DNA of 64,000 nucleotides from Gonatopus flavifemur. Its lineage: Eukaryota; Arthropoda; Insecta; Hymenoptera; Dryinidae. Both the position numbers and the translations under genes were made by a program. Position 1 is the first letter of the stretch, and every line of letters begins with the position of its first letter. Positions 11,524 to 22,778 of this stretch are shown here, in pieces. The notes under the pieces were generated by a model that was not told where the DNA came from, did no database searches, and worked only from the letters and a program-made list of their open reading frames with translations. Location of the stretch: NCBI GenBank assembly GCA_018340375.1, contig JAFFJZ010000004.1:23286001-23350000 (forward strand), read 5' to 3'.

Positions 11524-11832
11524 CACGGAGAAAAAGGAATTCGCTGTGGCAGCGGAATCTACTTTCGCTGGGTTCCTTTTGCCAGAGCAGCAAATTTTTT
11601 GCTGTGACAGCAAAAAATGTTTGCTATCCCAGCAAAATTTGTTTGCTATTCTGTATATAATACTGAAAATTTGCTGGCGGAGCAAACATTTTTCGCTGCC
11701 ACAGCTAAAAAATTGCTGTCGCAGCTGACACGATTGCTGTTATAGCAAATTTTTAGCTAGGTCAGCAAAAAATTTTGCTATTCTATATATAACACCTCGA
11801 CCTGCTGCGTCAGCAAATTTTTTCTCCCCGTG
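11524..11832. mobile_element. MITE of CAGCAAA-module family, copy 3, inverted and shortened
   Basis: It begins CACGGAGAAAAAGGAATTCG and ends TTTTTTCTCCCCGTG. Read as reverse complement it follows copies 1 and 2 but lacks about 60 bp of central modules. Because it is inverted relative to the other two, the three copies could pair and form large stem structures. Confidence 0.83.
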
Positions 11833-12199
11833 CGTCGATGGGGAGAACTTTTCTAAGTTTGAAAATTCTGAACACACAAAAACAAAAATATAATTGAAAA
11901 TTTCCCGGAATTTTTTTCATTTCCTGACGTTTTCCTGACGTTTTCCCAACGAAAGTACAATTCCTGACTAATTCCCGACTGCTAGATACCCTGTTTTAAT
12001 TGTATTCAACCCTTTGAGTTACGCATTGTATGGAATAAATTCTTTCTAAAGTCTTTGAATCTATAGTTTTGAGGGTCGCTGATCACGAATCTGAAGTTTT
12101 TCCATCAACTTTTCCAGTATAGATTTGAAAGTCATATACATATCAAATAATCACTCAGCTCTGAAATGAATCAGTGACGTTTCACTGCCATTATCAGTC

Positions 12200-12313
12200 C
12201 ATACAGCACAGAACGTCTCAGTAATATCTCAGAATTTTGCTGAAATGTTGCAATGTCTCAGTAATGTCGTAGCAATCTTCTGAGATATTCTGGAGACATT
12301 TGTGCTGTGTGGG
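12200..12313. mobile_element. ~114-bp fold-back element, CCCACACAGCACA ends
   Basis: The left arm (CCATACAGCACAGAACGTCTC, then 'agtaatatctcagaa') pairs with the right arm ('ttctgagatattctggagacatttgtgctgtgtggg'). The interior repeats 'gtctcagtaat' and 'ttgcNgaaatg'. The termini belong to the CCCAnnnAGCA group also seen at 28924, 38233, 51825 and 54175. Confidence 0.7.
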
Positions 12314-14545
12314 AGTTGATATGCACGGATTCTACAGTGTATACGCATCATTTTGCAGTGATCGACTTTTCACTTAGAGAATCAATGAATATTTTCATCA
12401 CGAATCCTAAGATGTTAATGCATTTTCGATAAAGTATGTCAGGGATGGGCAATGCTTTCAAACATCACTCATTTCTGACGTACGGATATTCGAATCGAAC
12501 TTTTTTCTGTGTTGAGATTCGAATATTGATGTTTGAAGATGGAAGATAAAATTTTTCACGATTATGTTCAAGTGTGAGGAACCGGGATATAGAAGGATTT
12601 TGAAAATTATGAACGTAGCTGAAAGATGTGGGTTTCCTTCTCGTTATAACAAATGACCAAGTAGTTTGAAATCTATTCCATAGTCAAAATCAAATCACTC
12701 CCCATTTGTCTAGAGAACGAGGGTGAATGATAGCAGTTCACTACCTCGTTATCGAAAAGTAGTTCGTATTTCATGGCCCGTATTACCCGAGCACATCTTC
12801 CTGTGAGTTTCACTCTTTTGTTTTTTTTTTATGTTCGACTGAGATTGAAATCTTTCATACACCACCTTTTTATTACGATGGAACATTATTTGAGGTCCAC
12901 CGACGATCGTTTGTACAGCAAAGAAGTAAAAATATGTTTTATGAGGGAAAATACAATGATCCTGGTCTGAGGGTTCTTATCTTTTCACTTTATAATATAA
13001 TGACATAGAATTCAACACATTAAATAATTTGAACGATAAAGTGATCAAACTGAAGTAACATGAAATATCATTTTCTCGAATGAATGCAGTTCAATGAGAT
13101 TTATCTACTATATTTTATAAAGATTGTCAAAATATTTACGTGGAAAAATCTCTGAAAGTACCGTAATTCCTTATGTTGATGGAATTCGAATCTCTTATTG
13201 AAACAACTTTGAAATCGAATGCGGGAAAATTGATTGGTCTTAACAAAATATATTATTGATCGACTGTCCATAAAAAAAACCTAAAGACATGTGAGTTTTT
13301 TTAGTCAGTTTTCATCTTAGACGGTGTTTAAGTATTTTATTTCTTTGATCGCGTGGATGTACATAGTCTCGAATCGGTGTTAATTAACAAAAAAGCGAGT
13401 AAAAAGCAAGTTGCCTTTGAACCTTTAACGACCACGAGTGTATATATGCGCTATGAGTTCCAGAATTTTTCATGCATTCGGTGAATTTCTTTTCATTATG
13501 GCTTATCTTCAAGACGAAGGTTTCAGTATGTCCTGTAATTTTCCTGCTGAGAAAATATATACTTGTAATAAGAAAACCAAATAAATCAATGAAGTTTCGG
13601 AAATTATGATTTGATTCATATTTTTTTAGTGAAATACTAATATCACAATGTTCTTCTCGAAAGCATCTAAATGATATTACTCGAATATTTTTCGAATTTT
13701 CAATTGCAGCAATAATTTGTGATATGAATCTTTCGTATTCCATCTTAGGAAATTGAAAATGAAATCACTGTTTAGGACGATAGGCATAAATACGTGCCCT
13801 AAACGGAAAAAATATTATCTTATATATTACGATGGGAGAATCGTAGTAGAGGACTATATTTGCAAATTAATCTAGGGGAGAGTAGAGTAATTACAAACAC
13901 CCAAGGAAAGTCGCAAAAAGCACGAAAAAATCACTCAAATTTCAAACTTCTCCGCATTGAAAATTGAAGTTCGATCAATCAATTTCAAGTTCAATCAAAG
14001 TGTTTATGAGAAATCTTCAGATTGGATTGAGATTTCAAGAGAACCCGGGAAAAAAGTTCAGATCTGACAGATCTGATTGTTAGCCAGATCTGGAAAACTG
14101 TAATTTTAGCGTGTATTTCTCAACACACATGTTCAAATTTGAATTCATACATGGGAAAATATCAGAAAATTTTTGGTGATTGAATAGTCAATTGCTCATC
14201 AAGATTGAATGTGATTCTAAATTCAGATCTAACGAGATATCCACAGATCCAACCAGATCAGTCAAGATCTATACATCGAATATGAACACGTCCACAGGTA
14301 TCAAACCGTACTTTTGTTTTCAGAAAAATGCATAAGCCTGCATGTTATGAACACATAAATGAACAAAAGATTATTATTTTCTCCTCAAGTGATCTGAAAA
14401 TATTTGAAATATTTTGAGATAGTTTTTTGTTGAACAACTACGTCCTATGGCAGAGACCGTACGTATGGATTACGTACTCTCTTATGCAGAAATCTTTTCT
14501 AAACGTCACTTAAAATCGGAGCTCAATATGTATTGTACATTTTTT

Positions 14546-14579
14546 GATACGTACGCTTCATCGAACAATATCGGGTCTC
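14546..14579 (+). repeat. 34-bp exact inverted match to 31013-31046
   Basis: Begins GATACGTACGCTTCATCGAA and ends TATCGGGTCTC. The reverse complement occurs without mismatch at 31013-31046. Looser similarity continues for about 60 bp beyond its right edge ('tgttaact.tt.t.tctatgg/gtgaa'). This is not simple sequence. It is probably the conserved core of an otherwise eroded dispersed repeat. Confidence 0.75.
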
Positions 14580-14885
14580 TTCCGTTCTTTCCGTCATATC
14601 CACCATGTTAACTGTTCTATCTATGGAATATTGTCCATTCGATATCAGCCGATGAAAAGGATCGCACTTCCTGATATGAAGATGTAGCACATGATTTTGT
14701 TTCTTTGGGTGAGGGATTTAATGGTACGTGGAAATATACAGGATTTTGAAATTCAATACTCTCATTTCTCTATTGATATCAATTTCTCAAAAATATAATG
14801 ATAATAATCAAAATATGACATCTTTTGGAAGTGATAACTCGTTTAGGCATTTGAAAAATATCTCCTTATACTACGCAAATATATA

Positions 14886-15151
14886 CACTGTTAAAAATTC
14901 CTTGTATTTTCATTGATTGTTCAAGTACACTAGTAAATGAAATTTTCAATTCTTGGTGATTGAATTGGGAATTCAATCACATGCAATTGAATTTTCAAGT
15001 TTTGATATGTTATATTACCTACAATAGTACAGTATAGTAATTGAATTTTCATTCAAATGTGATTGAAACTGAAAGAACTTTTCAAATCATGTAAGTGGAA
15101 ATTGCTTCCGTCACATGTGATTGAAGCTTCATGCAGGAACTTTTAACAGTG
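14886..15151. mobile_element. 266-bp MITE with CACTGTTAAAAATTCC ends
   Basis: Left CACTGTTAAAAATTCC; right GGAACTTTTAACAGTG. The interior iterates 'ttgaattttca', 'attgaatt' and 'cacatgtgattgaa'. The element at 20105-20954 shares the same ends and interior phrases ('gtggaaattgcttcc.t.acatgtg'), so they are one family. It inserted in a TA-rich target (ATATA left, TATC right). Confidence 0.8.
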
Positions 15152-15843
15152 TATCTCTTTTCCATGCTTGGGATTATGTCTCAATTCCTGCTATTTTTAC
15201 GTACTACATTCTCGAATATATTTGGGTTCAATTCTCAAGAAGAATACATAAATCATGGCTACTTCCACCTCCTCTCTTTTTCAAAGAAAGGATGAGGAAT
15301 AAAAACGCATGAAGTTTTTACTTATATATATTTTCGTAATCCCGCTGTTATTTTTCACCAGTTTTTCCGGTACAATGCCGACTGAGGCATTATTATTCGT
15401 AACACTAGCTTGCAGTTGTTTTTTTTCTCATTGTCTCTGCTTACTTTTCTCAGGTGGCTGAGCACTCCTTGAAAACGCTTGAACTCCGTTAAATGGAAAA
15501 AGAACAGCGTATGAACGACCAGTTCATTGCAAGTATTATTTGTAAACATTGATATAATCCTCAAGTTCTTCTCATATCGGTTGAAAAGCCTAAGCTGAAG
15601 AAAAATACGTCCATAGATACACATCAAAACCGGATTAATACAACTGTACATGAAATCAACGTAAAGAAAAACAGAGAGAATAAAATATTGAAAAATCTAA
15701 CGAATCTCAGTTCAGCCTCAATGTGTCAAGAGATATTGTTGTCAATCAATGTGCTTTTATATTTAATGTGACAGATATGTAATATTGAATCATGACTTGG
15801 TACTGAGATCTTTTGAAAGATGTAAATTGATTTTCTGTATTCA
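15152..15843. other. Non-coding interval
   Basis: A minus-strand frame (15355-15651) contains YSCINPVL, superficially like the end of a G-protein-coupled receptor helix 7, but nothing before or after supports a receptor gene. Otherwise featureless. Confidence 0.4.
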
Positions 15844-17137
15844 ACACATGGGCTGAAAAGTCCCGGGCCTAACACATAGATGGCGCGAATTTTACTGCAT
15901 TCACCTGTTTTTCAGTTAGTACTAACCTTCAAAAGAGAGCTGTCAAAATTCCATGATATTCTATCCATTAGTTTGTGAGTTATTGCACTGAGAGTGACGC
16001 TACTTTTGTTATTTCTAAAACAATGGATCAAAAACAATTGCGTGTTTTAATTTAACCCTGCTTCTTGATGGGAAAAAATACCGTTCAAGCGAAGCAATGG
16101 CTTGAAAAGTGTTATGGGGACTCCGCTCCATCGAAAACCACAATAAAACGTTGGTTTGCTGACTTCAAACGTGGTTGTAGAGACACCGATGATGCAGAAC
16201 GCAGTGGACATCCAAATGAGGCGGTAACACCAGAAAACATCAAAAAGATCCACAAAATCGTTTTGAATGATCAAAAAGTGAAGTTGCGTGAGTTAGCTGA
16301 CATCGTGAAAATATCAAAACAACGTGTTGGCTTTATATTGCATGAGCATTTAACTATGAGAAAGCTCTGTTCAAATTGGGTGCCGCGTTTGCTCACTGTT
16401 GACCGAAAACAAGAACGCGTTGATGCTTCTGAGCAGTGTTTGGCCATGTTTGAACATAATTAGCCGGAATTTTTGCGTCCATATGTTACAGTGGATGAAA
16501 CATTGATCCGTCACTCCACTCCGGAATCAAAACGATCGTCATCTGAGTGGACAGTCACTGCTGAATCTCGTCCAAAGCGCCCGAAAGCACAACAATTGAC
16601 TGGAAAGGTTATGGCTTCGATATTTTGGGATATGCGTGGGGTAATATTCATCGAATATCTTGAGAAGGGAAATACCATCAACATTGAATATTATATCGCA
16701 TTATTGGAACGTTTGAAGGACGAAATTACAAAGAAACGACCGCATATGGCAATGAAAAAAGTTTTATTTCATCGAGACAACGCACCATGTCACAAGTCAA
16801 TCAAAACAATGGCAAAACTACATGAATTGAACTTCGAATTGCTTCTACATCCACCGTATTCGCCAGATTTGGCTCCCAGCGACTATTGGATGTTCGCAGA
16901 ACTACAAAAAATGCTCGCCGGTAAGAAATTTCGCTCGAATGAAGAGGTTACCACTGAAACTGGGGCCTATTTTGAGGCAAAAGATAAATCGTCCTACAAA
17001 AGTGGTATTGAAATGTTAGAGCGGCGCCGGAATGATTGCATTGTTCTTGATGGAGATTACCTTGATGAATAAAGCTAATTTCGAACAAAAAAAACAGTGT
17101 CTTCTTTGTTAGGCCCGGGACTTTTCAGCCCATGCGT
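15844..17137 (+). mobile_element. Mariner family 2, copy A, 1,294 bp
   Basis: The ends are ACACATGGGCTGAAAAGTCC and its inverse, right end GGACTTTTCAGCCCATGCGT, extending into CGGGCCTAAC on both sides. The right flank is TA (17138-17139); the left flank is CA, a mutated TA. Copy B is at 52846-54124. Full length is retained but the transposase has two stops. Confidence 0.93.
16023..17072 (+). pseudogene. Mariner family 2 transposase, copy A
   Basis: The frame opens at ATG 16023 (MDQKQLRV). A Ser codon has become TAA at 16053. The frame resumes through the first DNA-binding part (WLEKCYGDSAPSKTTIKRWF), RSGHPNE and the second helix-turn-helix (KLRELADIVKISKQRVG). A TAG at 16461 interrupts between EHN and PEFLR. 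The catalytic half is then open to 17072. The three acidic positions are present (VTVDETL, HRDNAPCH, SPDLAPSDYW) with 34 residues between the last two, i.e. DD34D. The usual Trp after VDET is Leu. The TAG is shared with copy B, so it predates the split of the two copies. No functional protein is possible without readthrough. Confidence 0.93.
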
Positions 17138-17850
17138 TATAAAGATTACAATATACAGGACGTGCCAAAATTGATTGGGAAGTCTCCTGAAGTTCATTTG
17201 CCTAAAGAGAGTGAACTTTCTTATTCTGAAAACTGTGATTGATTCCAGTTTTCGAAAAATAATCCTACCGTGTTCATTTTTATTGAAATTATGCTAAAGT
17301 GATAATAAAATATGAAAATTTTCCATCAATTGTATGGAAAAGTATATTTTTCACTCAGTAGGGGAAGTAGGCAATTTTTATCAAAGTGGAGATTGTTTCC
17401 CCGAGCCAAAGAAAAAGGGGAGCAATCGAAAGAGTGGATATTGCCTCTTCCCCTCGACATGAGCACACTATTTTTTCCCACAACTGCGAGGAAGGTGTGC
17501 ATTGTTTGGACACGGGTAGAATTTCTAACAAGTGGTCAACACTTTTCCCCACAAATTTGACTCCGATCCATTTCGAAGCGGAAAAAGTTGATTCCGCTAC
17601 TTGGAATTCATCATTCTCTCGCCTGAAAACAATTTTGAAATGAAGACTTTCCGCGTAGATGTGAAGCATAAGTAGATTGCAATAAGTGCGCAGAGTTGAT
17701 GATTTCCATACTCCTGCGAAGCCTGTTGCCCGGGTGGAACAAGAGTATCACCGACTTTGTGGACGAGTTGCACATACTATTTCTTCTAACAACCGGGCGG
17801 GAAAGTGAGATCAAGTATAATTATCGCGCATTCTCAACCGTGCAGGAATG
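17138..17850. other. Non-coding interval
   Basis: Overlapping short frames at 17312-17814 on both strands have no recognisable domain. Slightly more GC than the surroundings. A TTTCCCCGAGCC and 'ccgggcgggaaag' context was checked for promoter or exon structure without success. Confidence 0.4.
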
Positions 17851-17899
17851 TGGTACTTTGCACACGCACAACAATGTGCAAACCCTGGTCAAAGAACCG

Positions 17900-18600
17900 G
17901 ATAAAGACCGGATAGAAACCTGACCGGGACTCGAACAGAATTTTGTCCGGGTGCACACGGGTTTATACGGGTAAGATTTTCCGTTTTGGGTATATATGGA
18001 TATGGATCTATCCGGGTGCAGTACTGGGACTGTGACGTGGGGAACGGACATTCATCCAGGTTTATTTAAGTTCCATCTGAAGACTGCAGAGCGTGGAATG
18101 GGTTCATCTGGGATCAATGCGGCAATTTGTCACAAAAATTCTTTCATAACCCATAATTGGTACTCAATCCGAATTGATCCGGGTCCTGTCTGGGAAAGCT
18201 TTGGAGAATGGTTTTGTATACGTGTTTATCTGGGTCTCATCCGAAAACTACACGATTTGAATCAGATATTGACCCGGGTTCACGCAGAAGTGACACGGGT
18301 TGCAGTCCTCAAAACGTATTTTCAACTGTACATAGACATCAGATTCAGATTTATCCTGGTTCAATCTGGGAAAGTTTTTGACGAATGACTTCGTACACGG
18401 GTCTAACCAGGTCATACCGTGTCGTATTTGGGAAAACATTGAAGCGTAGGATGAATGTGTATCCGGATTCATATCCCGAGCGCAAGTGTGAATCCGGTAT
18501 CGATCCAATTTGCTCTGAGTGGGATCCGATGTGGATATGGTTAATCAGATTAGATCCGGATGTAATGTGTAACGCTTGATTTCATCTGGGCCGGATCCGG
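17900..18600. repeat. CCGGGT-iterated repeat block
   Basis: The block is filled with recurring 'ccgg(g/a)t', 'atccgg', 'cacgggt', 'tacgggt' and 'atctggg' units in both orientations, about every 25-45 bp (e.g. 17937, 17953, 17966, 18013, 18050, 18178, 18270, 18294, 18450). The frames through it (17996-18388, 18248-18508) are by-products. It resembles the motif-iterated interiors of the MITEs, but clear termini were not found. Confidence 0.6.
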
Positions 18601-18819
18601 CAACTAGATTTGGGCCTGATTCCAAGTTTACTGACATTCAAACAACAAAGTGCTATTATTATCATCTCAATGTGTAACGTAGGTTATAAAAAATTTAACC
18701 AATATTTTTATTCCTATCCTAAACTCAAACATATTTATCGCATAATATATTATTGGGATTCATCAAAAATTCGAAGGTATCCCGGACTTTGTCAGTGGAG
18801 AATAGGAACTTGTATAATT

Positions 18820-19310
18820 CTAGGAGCACTTAGAAAAAATTCACTCGCATTCATTTTGATTTTTCTCATTACAGCGGAAATGAGGTTAGCCACATCTGGA
18901 TATAATTCATATTATTTGCATCTAACTCCCATCAGAAAACCTAATCCGGGTCTGATGAGATTTCAAAAAGCTCGCTTCGTTAAGTCTGCAATACACTTCG
19001 CCTCTCTCGAATTGGATCTTGATTTCCCTCCTTTGTACCTCGTCTGGTAAATTGATCAAGACCGAACAAGGTTTGATGAGGCTTTTCTCATTAAGACGCA
19101 AATCAGGTAGGTCATATCCGGACCTGAATGAAATTATCTGCATCCGGCTTCAATTAGGAGGACTGATTAAATCCAAATAAGACTGAATGAGGTTTTACTC
19201 ATTGGGGCGTGAATTAGGTTAGGCACATTCGCACCTGATTCGAAGTATCCGTCTCCAGCCACAATCAGGAAAACGGATCAGTACTGGATATATTCTTATA
19301 GGGTGAACCC
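18820..19310. repeat. Three degenerate copies of a ~115-bp unit
   Basis: Blocks near 18850, 19075 and 19185 each read, with changes, '(t)gatgagg.tttt.ctcatt', 'g.g..aat.aggttag.cacat', 'ccg..cctgat/gaa' and 'tatc.g/catc.ggct'. The spacing of the last two is about 110-115 bp. Non-coding. A frame at 18610-19050 crosses it without motifs. Confidence 0.5.
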
Positions 19311-19339
19311 CATTGGAACTACCATCAGATTACCGTCAT

Positions 19340-19520
19340 GCTGATTTGGAAGATACATTTAGGAAGACATCTCCAAGACATGTCGAAAAGATATCTTTGA
19401 GATATCTTGTTGATATGTATTCAAGACGTCTTTGAAAAGATATGATTCAAGATGTCTTTTGGGAATGTCTTGTACATGTCTTCCAAAAGGTATCTTCGAG
19501 ATATGTTCATGTACAATGGT
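19340..19520. repeat. AAGATATCTT / AAGACGTCTT iterated palindrome block
   Basis: The palindromic decamer AAGATATCTT and its variants (AGACATCTC, AAGACGTCTT, AAGATGTCTT, GAGATATCTT) recur about nine times in 180 bp. This gives a dense series of small hairpins and the same organisation as the other motif-iterated blocks. Confidence 0.6.
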
Positions 19521-19702
19521 GAATACACTACCTTCTGATATCTTCGATTTCTCTGCTATATCATGCACCTTCGATTTATGATCGGCCAAAACGATATGAT
19601 AGAGTTTCTTGATATTTTTCTGGGCAACTGTCGAATTTAGGCGACCTGAGCGTGCAGCATTGTTTGTGGTAGTGCGATCGCATTTAACCCTTCAAGTACA
19701 CA

Positions 19703-19869
19703 CACTGTAAAAATTGGCGGTGTTGGCAAAAATCCACACCAAATAGTGCTGTTTTAACACCACATGGTGTTATTCTAACACCGATTTTGGGGTGGACTTC
19801 TATAGAATCCGCGTGGTGTCAATTCTGTGTTAATTCTGACACCGTTTTGACACCGCTTTTTTCACAGTG
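19703..19869. mobile_element. 167-bp MITE, CACTGTAAAAA ends, TAACACC interior
   Basis: Left CACTGTAAAAATTGGCGGTG; right, reverse complemented, CACTGTGAAAAAAGCGGTG. The interior alternates GGTGTTA and TAACACC/GACACCG. Flanked by CACA on each side, a possible 4-bp target duplication. Non-coding. Confidence 0.78.
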
Positions 19870-20104
19870 CACAGACGCAAATTCGCACCAACCATTTTTA
19901 TACTTTTCGTTTTTCTTTAAAAGTTCATTTCATTCTCGCGTTCTTTTCACTAATCGAATGAGATATTTGTAAATTTTCTTGCATACCACGTTAATCTGCA
20001 CAGTGTTTCCTTCAAATTGAAAGTAAGGAAAGTGAAATTGGTCGAATAGGAACCGAGTTATCAATCGGTAAAGTGGCGTGGTGCGAATTTGCACCTGTGT
20101 ATAC

Positions 20105-20954
20105 ACTGTTAAAAATTTCTTGAAATTTCATGTACTTTTCATGTACATATGTGAATGAAAATTCAATTTTTGTGAACTGAAATAGGAATCCAAATACATG
20201 TTATTGAATTTTCAAGTTATCGTGCATGAAAATTGAAATTAATGCACAGGTGATTGAAAAAACTTAAAAAAATTTAATCCAGTATAATAACATAATAATA
20301 TCATTATAATTATAATCAAATCATGACTCTAATGGCATCCAACTGAAAACAACAAAAATGATTCAAGTTGGTTTGGATTTGAAAAAAAATCTAAAAATGC
20401 TCATATCTCAAAAACTAACCTTCAAACAACGGGAAATTCTTGCATTATGGCTTCAGAATACGCCCTTGAAATACAATTTTTCTCACTTGGATCACCGTGT
20501 ATACTAACGCTTCGACGAAGTCATCCACGTATCCACTTCAACTATGTACCAGTTAGATCACACGGTTTGTTCAGTGTTTCTACATCACAAGTACATCTTG
20601 ATTCACAAGTTTGAAGAATGAACGCAAGGTCATATACGCAGAAAAATGCCGCGTTCCACATAAGTGGCAATGGCTTGAGTGATAGAGCTTTGGCGTCCGA
20701 TTTCGACGTCCCGCGTTCACATCTTGTGAAGGTGATTTTTTTTTTCAACAATCATGAACATGTGCATGAAATTTAAAGAACTTGTTATTGAATTTTCAAT
20801 CATGATTTCTCTCAACAATCAAGAACATGTGCATGAAATTTAAAGAACTGGTTCTTGAATTTTCAATACTTCTGTACATTACTTTTCATTTACGTGAGTG
20901 GAAATTGCTTCCATTACATGTGGTTGAAAATTCAATCAGAAATTTCTAACAGTG
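20105..20954. mobile_element. 850-bp MITE, same family as 14886, with extra interior
   Basis: Ends CACTGTTAAAAATTTC and GAAATTTCTAACAGTG, flanked by TATA on both sides. The outer thirds match the 14886 element ('gtggaaattgcttcc.ttacatgtg.ttgaa', 'ttgaattttcaa'). The central 20280-20750 is unrelated and probably a further insertion or acquired DNA. It includes a GC-richer patch at 20620-20735. A 60-bp block is tandemly duplicated at 20748-20873. Confidence 0.72.
20748..20873 (+). repeat. Tandem duplication of a ~60-bp block
   Basis: CAATCA(T/A)GAACATGTGCAT, followed by 'gaaatttaaagaact(t/g)gtt(a/c)ttgaattttcaat', occurs twice, starting at about 20748 and 20815, with only a few mismatches. This is a local duplication inside the MITE. 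Confidence 0.75.
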
Positions 20955-21002
20955 TATATACTGCGGAGGTGTGAAAGGATGTTTGTACTTGAAGGGTTGA
21001 AG

Positions 21003-22774
21003 TCAGCACATCACTTTTCAACCGTTGTTTTCGACGAATTAGAGTCCGAATATCATTCATTTGTTTTAACAGTATTTTTTCTCATTGAAAAAGAATGAAT
21101 TCTGAACACACGAAGTTCAGATTCTTGAAAATTGCAAGAGCAGCTTTACTTAAATCACTGTCACTCGTAAACTAATGGTCCAGTTGAGCTCAAATTTTAA
21201 TAAGCGGCGTTTGAAGGTTGTTTTTTTATAAAAATCATATGGATTCGTTATTAGAGGCCTCATCTATATGTCAAGCCGGGAACTTATTGAGTGATGTGTT
21301 AAATACATGCGGAATCCATCAATCTTCTTTTTGAATTATCCAGTCATATCCAGTTTAAGTAGTCGTTTTGAAAGCGCTTGCTAAGTGAATTAGCTAAGCT
21401 AAATGTATTCTTCAGTTCCAATCAAGTGTGACAATTGTTCTTACGGATCCCTCCTTCTCTAATCTATTTTCCCTCCACTCCCAATCTATTCTTTTGATTC
21501 TCTTCTCAATTTCATCACTTTTTTTTGTTTGCATTCACCCGCAACCCCTTCTCTTATACAATAACACCCTAATACTCTCATCGTCCCTTTTCATTCGCTC
21601 TCCATTCTCCGCTAATACGACTATATTATCTGCCCATGATAGCGTCTCTACCCTGAACTCGCTTAAATACTGAAGCTTAATTGAATTTTCTTCAAACCAA
21701 TTTTGTAACGAGCATTGCCCAGCTTGTGCCGTTATGTAAAATTGGAACCAATCAGCGGTTGTTGAAATAACTGGTTCATGGCTCAGTTTTCGGTACGGAA
21801 ATCGACACCTCTTTCCCCAATTACCACCGGATAATCGATTATTCGGTCACAATTGGACAACCATTCGATTGAAAAAGCAATTGGATCACAAACTTACTTG
21901 TTATCTGGTATATTTTTCTCAATTTATTTCTATAAAATTGAAGAATGAAATCAGATTTGACGACACAGATTCGCAGTAAAAATTCAGCTAAATTTGATAG
22001 GAATGTAACTGTTTGATGAAGAGTTTGGATAAAACATTGACGTGATAGAATGATGAGATCAGCGGATACATTTTTATCAGATTCATTTCTACAAAATCCG
22101 ACAAGAGTCTATTTTTCATGGAATTCATACTCAACTTTTTTGAACTGCACCTCGTGAACGTGTATGCACTGGAACGTCGATCATCAATTTTTCAAATTTG
22201 TCGCTTTCACAATTTTGTTATTTTTTGTCGTGCGTTTTAAACTGTCTAATGATCTTCTCTCATATTCAAGTTTGATATACAATGGAGTATGATATAACTA
22301 TCCAACTTTTTCGATTGTCATTCGTGTTCAATATCACGTGAGGTTCCTATTCTCGATATGTTCGTTGATTTCAACGCACACTCATTCAAAATATCTTCAT
22401 GTCGCATATAGAAAAAACATTCATGTATTTTTATATCGATAGTCTGACAAATTTCTGTACCTACTCAGAGTTTCATTCCAACACTGAGAATGGCCTTATG
22501 GGGATTCGTGTTGTGAATATATTTCAAAGCAACAGGACATTTACTTGAAGATTGATATACACCAGTGCCAGTTCGGTGAAGGCTGACAGCTAGTGTGTAA
22601 CTATTTACTGCTGATTTCAATCGAACTGCAAAACGTTAACACCGAATAAGTCCTATACGGTAACGGTCACCAACCGTCGCAAACTGTTAACAACTAAAAT
22701 TAATTCAGTACTAACATTGAACTAATGTAGATTCTATACGGAAAACTGAGTTTGAATAAATTGAATTATCCTAG
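21003..22774. other. Non-coding interval with a pyrimidine-rich tract
   Basis: At 21440-21610 the plus strand is strongly C+T rich ('ctccttctctaatctattttccctccactccc...'), a strand asymmetry not seen nearby. It produces the frame 21428-21673, which is low-complexity and not protein-like. 22600-22720 carries 'taacggtcaccaaccg' phrases related to the 4236-5154 repeats. Nothing else is recognised. Confidence 0.45.
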
Positions 22775-22778
22775 GCAA

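Larger units (their letters stand above)
10014..11993. mobile_element. ~2-kb non-autonomous element with CAGGGTGTCTAGCA ends
   Basis: Left end CAGGGTGTCTAGCA, followed by 'aattcccga..ttttcagga'. Right end, reverse complemented, CAGGGTATCTAGCA, followed by 'gtcgggaatt..tcagga'. The subterminal DNA is rich in TTCCCGG/CCGGGAA and TTCCTGA blocks. It encodes no protein and instead carries three copies of a GCTG/CAGC-module MITE (10133, 10649, 11524), either nested insertions or structural parts of the element. Superfamily not determined. Confidence 0.6.
11994..14885. other. Non-coding interval
   Basis: Apart from the small fold-back at 12200-12313 and the 34-bp motif at 14546, no gene is supported. 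A minus-strand frame at 13384-13743 (119 codons) and a plus-strand frame at 12773-12970 lack motifs, splice support or composition unlike the surroundings. Around 14060-14290 'cagatct(g/a)' recurs several times, another possible motif-iterated remnant. Confidence 0.45.
19687..21000. mobile_element. Element with AACCCTTCAAGTACA ends, hosting two nested MITEs
   Basis: Left end AACCCTTCAAGTACACAC; the right end is its inverse, GTTTGTACTTGAAGGGTT, finishing near 21000. A second, inner inverted pair lies inside: GCAAATTCGCACC near 19876 and GGTGCGAATTTGCACC near 20080. The DNA between the left terminus and the inner pair is interrupted by the 19703 MITE, and the right half by the 20105 MITE. This gives a datable nesting order: the host element first, the two CACTG MITEs later. 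Confidence 0.6.

Noticed and set aside
10241..11728. Several similar 60-90-codon frames (AAKSTFAGFLLPEQQIF type) that look like a repeated protein
   Set aside because: They are translations of the CAGCAAA-module MITE copies, occur on either strand and follow the DNA palindromes, so they are by-products of the repeat.
15355..15651. Minus-strand frame with YSCINPVL and a preceding hydrophobic stretch, like helix 7 of a G-protein-coupled receptor
   Set aside because: No other transmembrane segments, no splice-compatible upstream exon, and the sequence after the motif does not resemble a receptor tail. A short hydrophobic match in AT-rich DNA is expected by chance.
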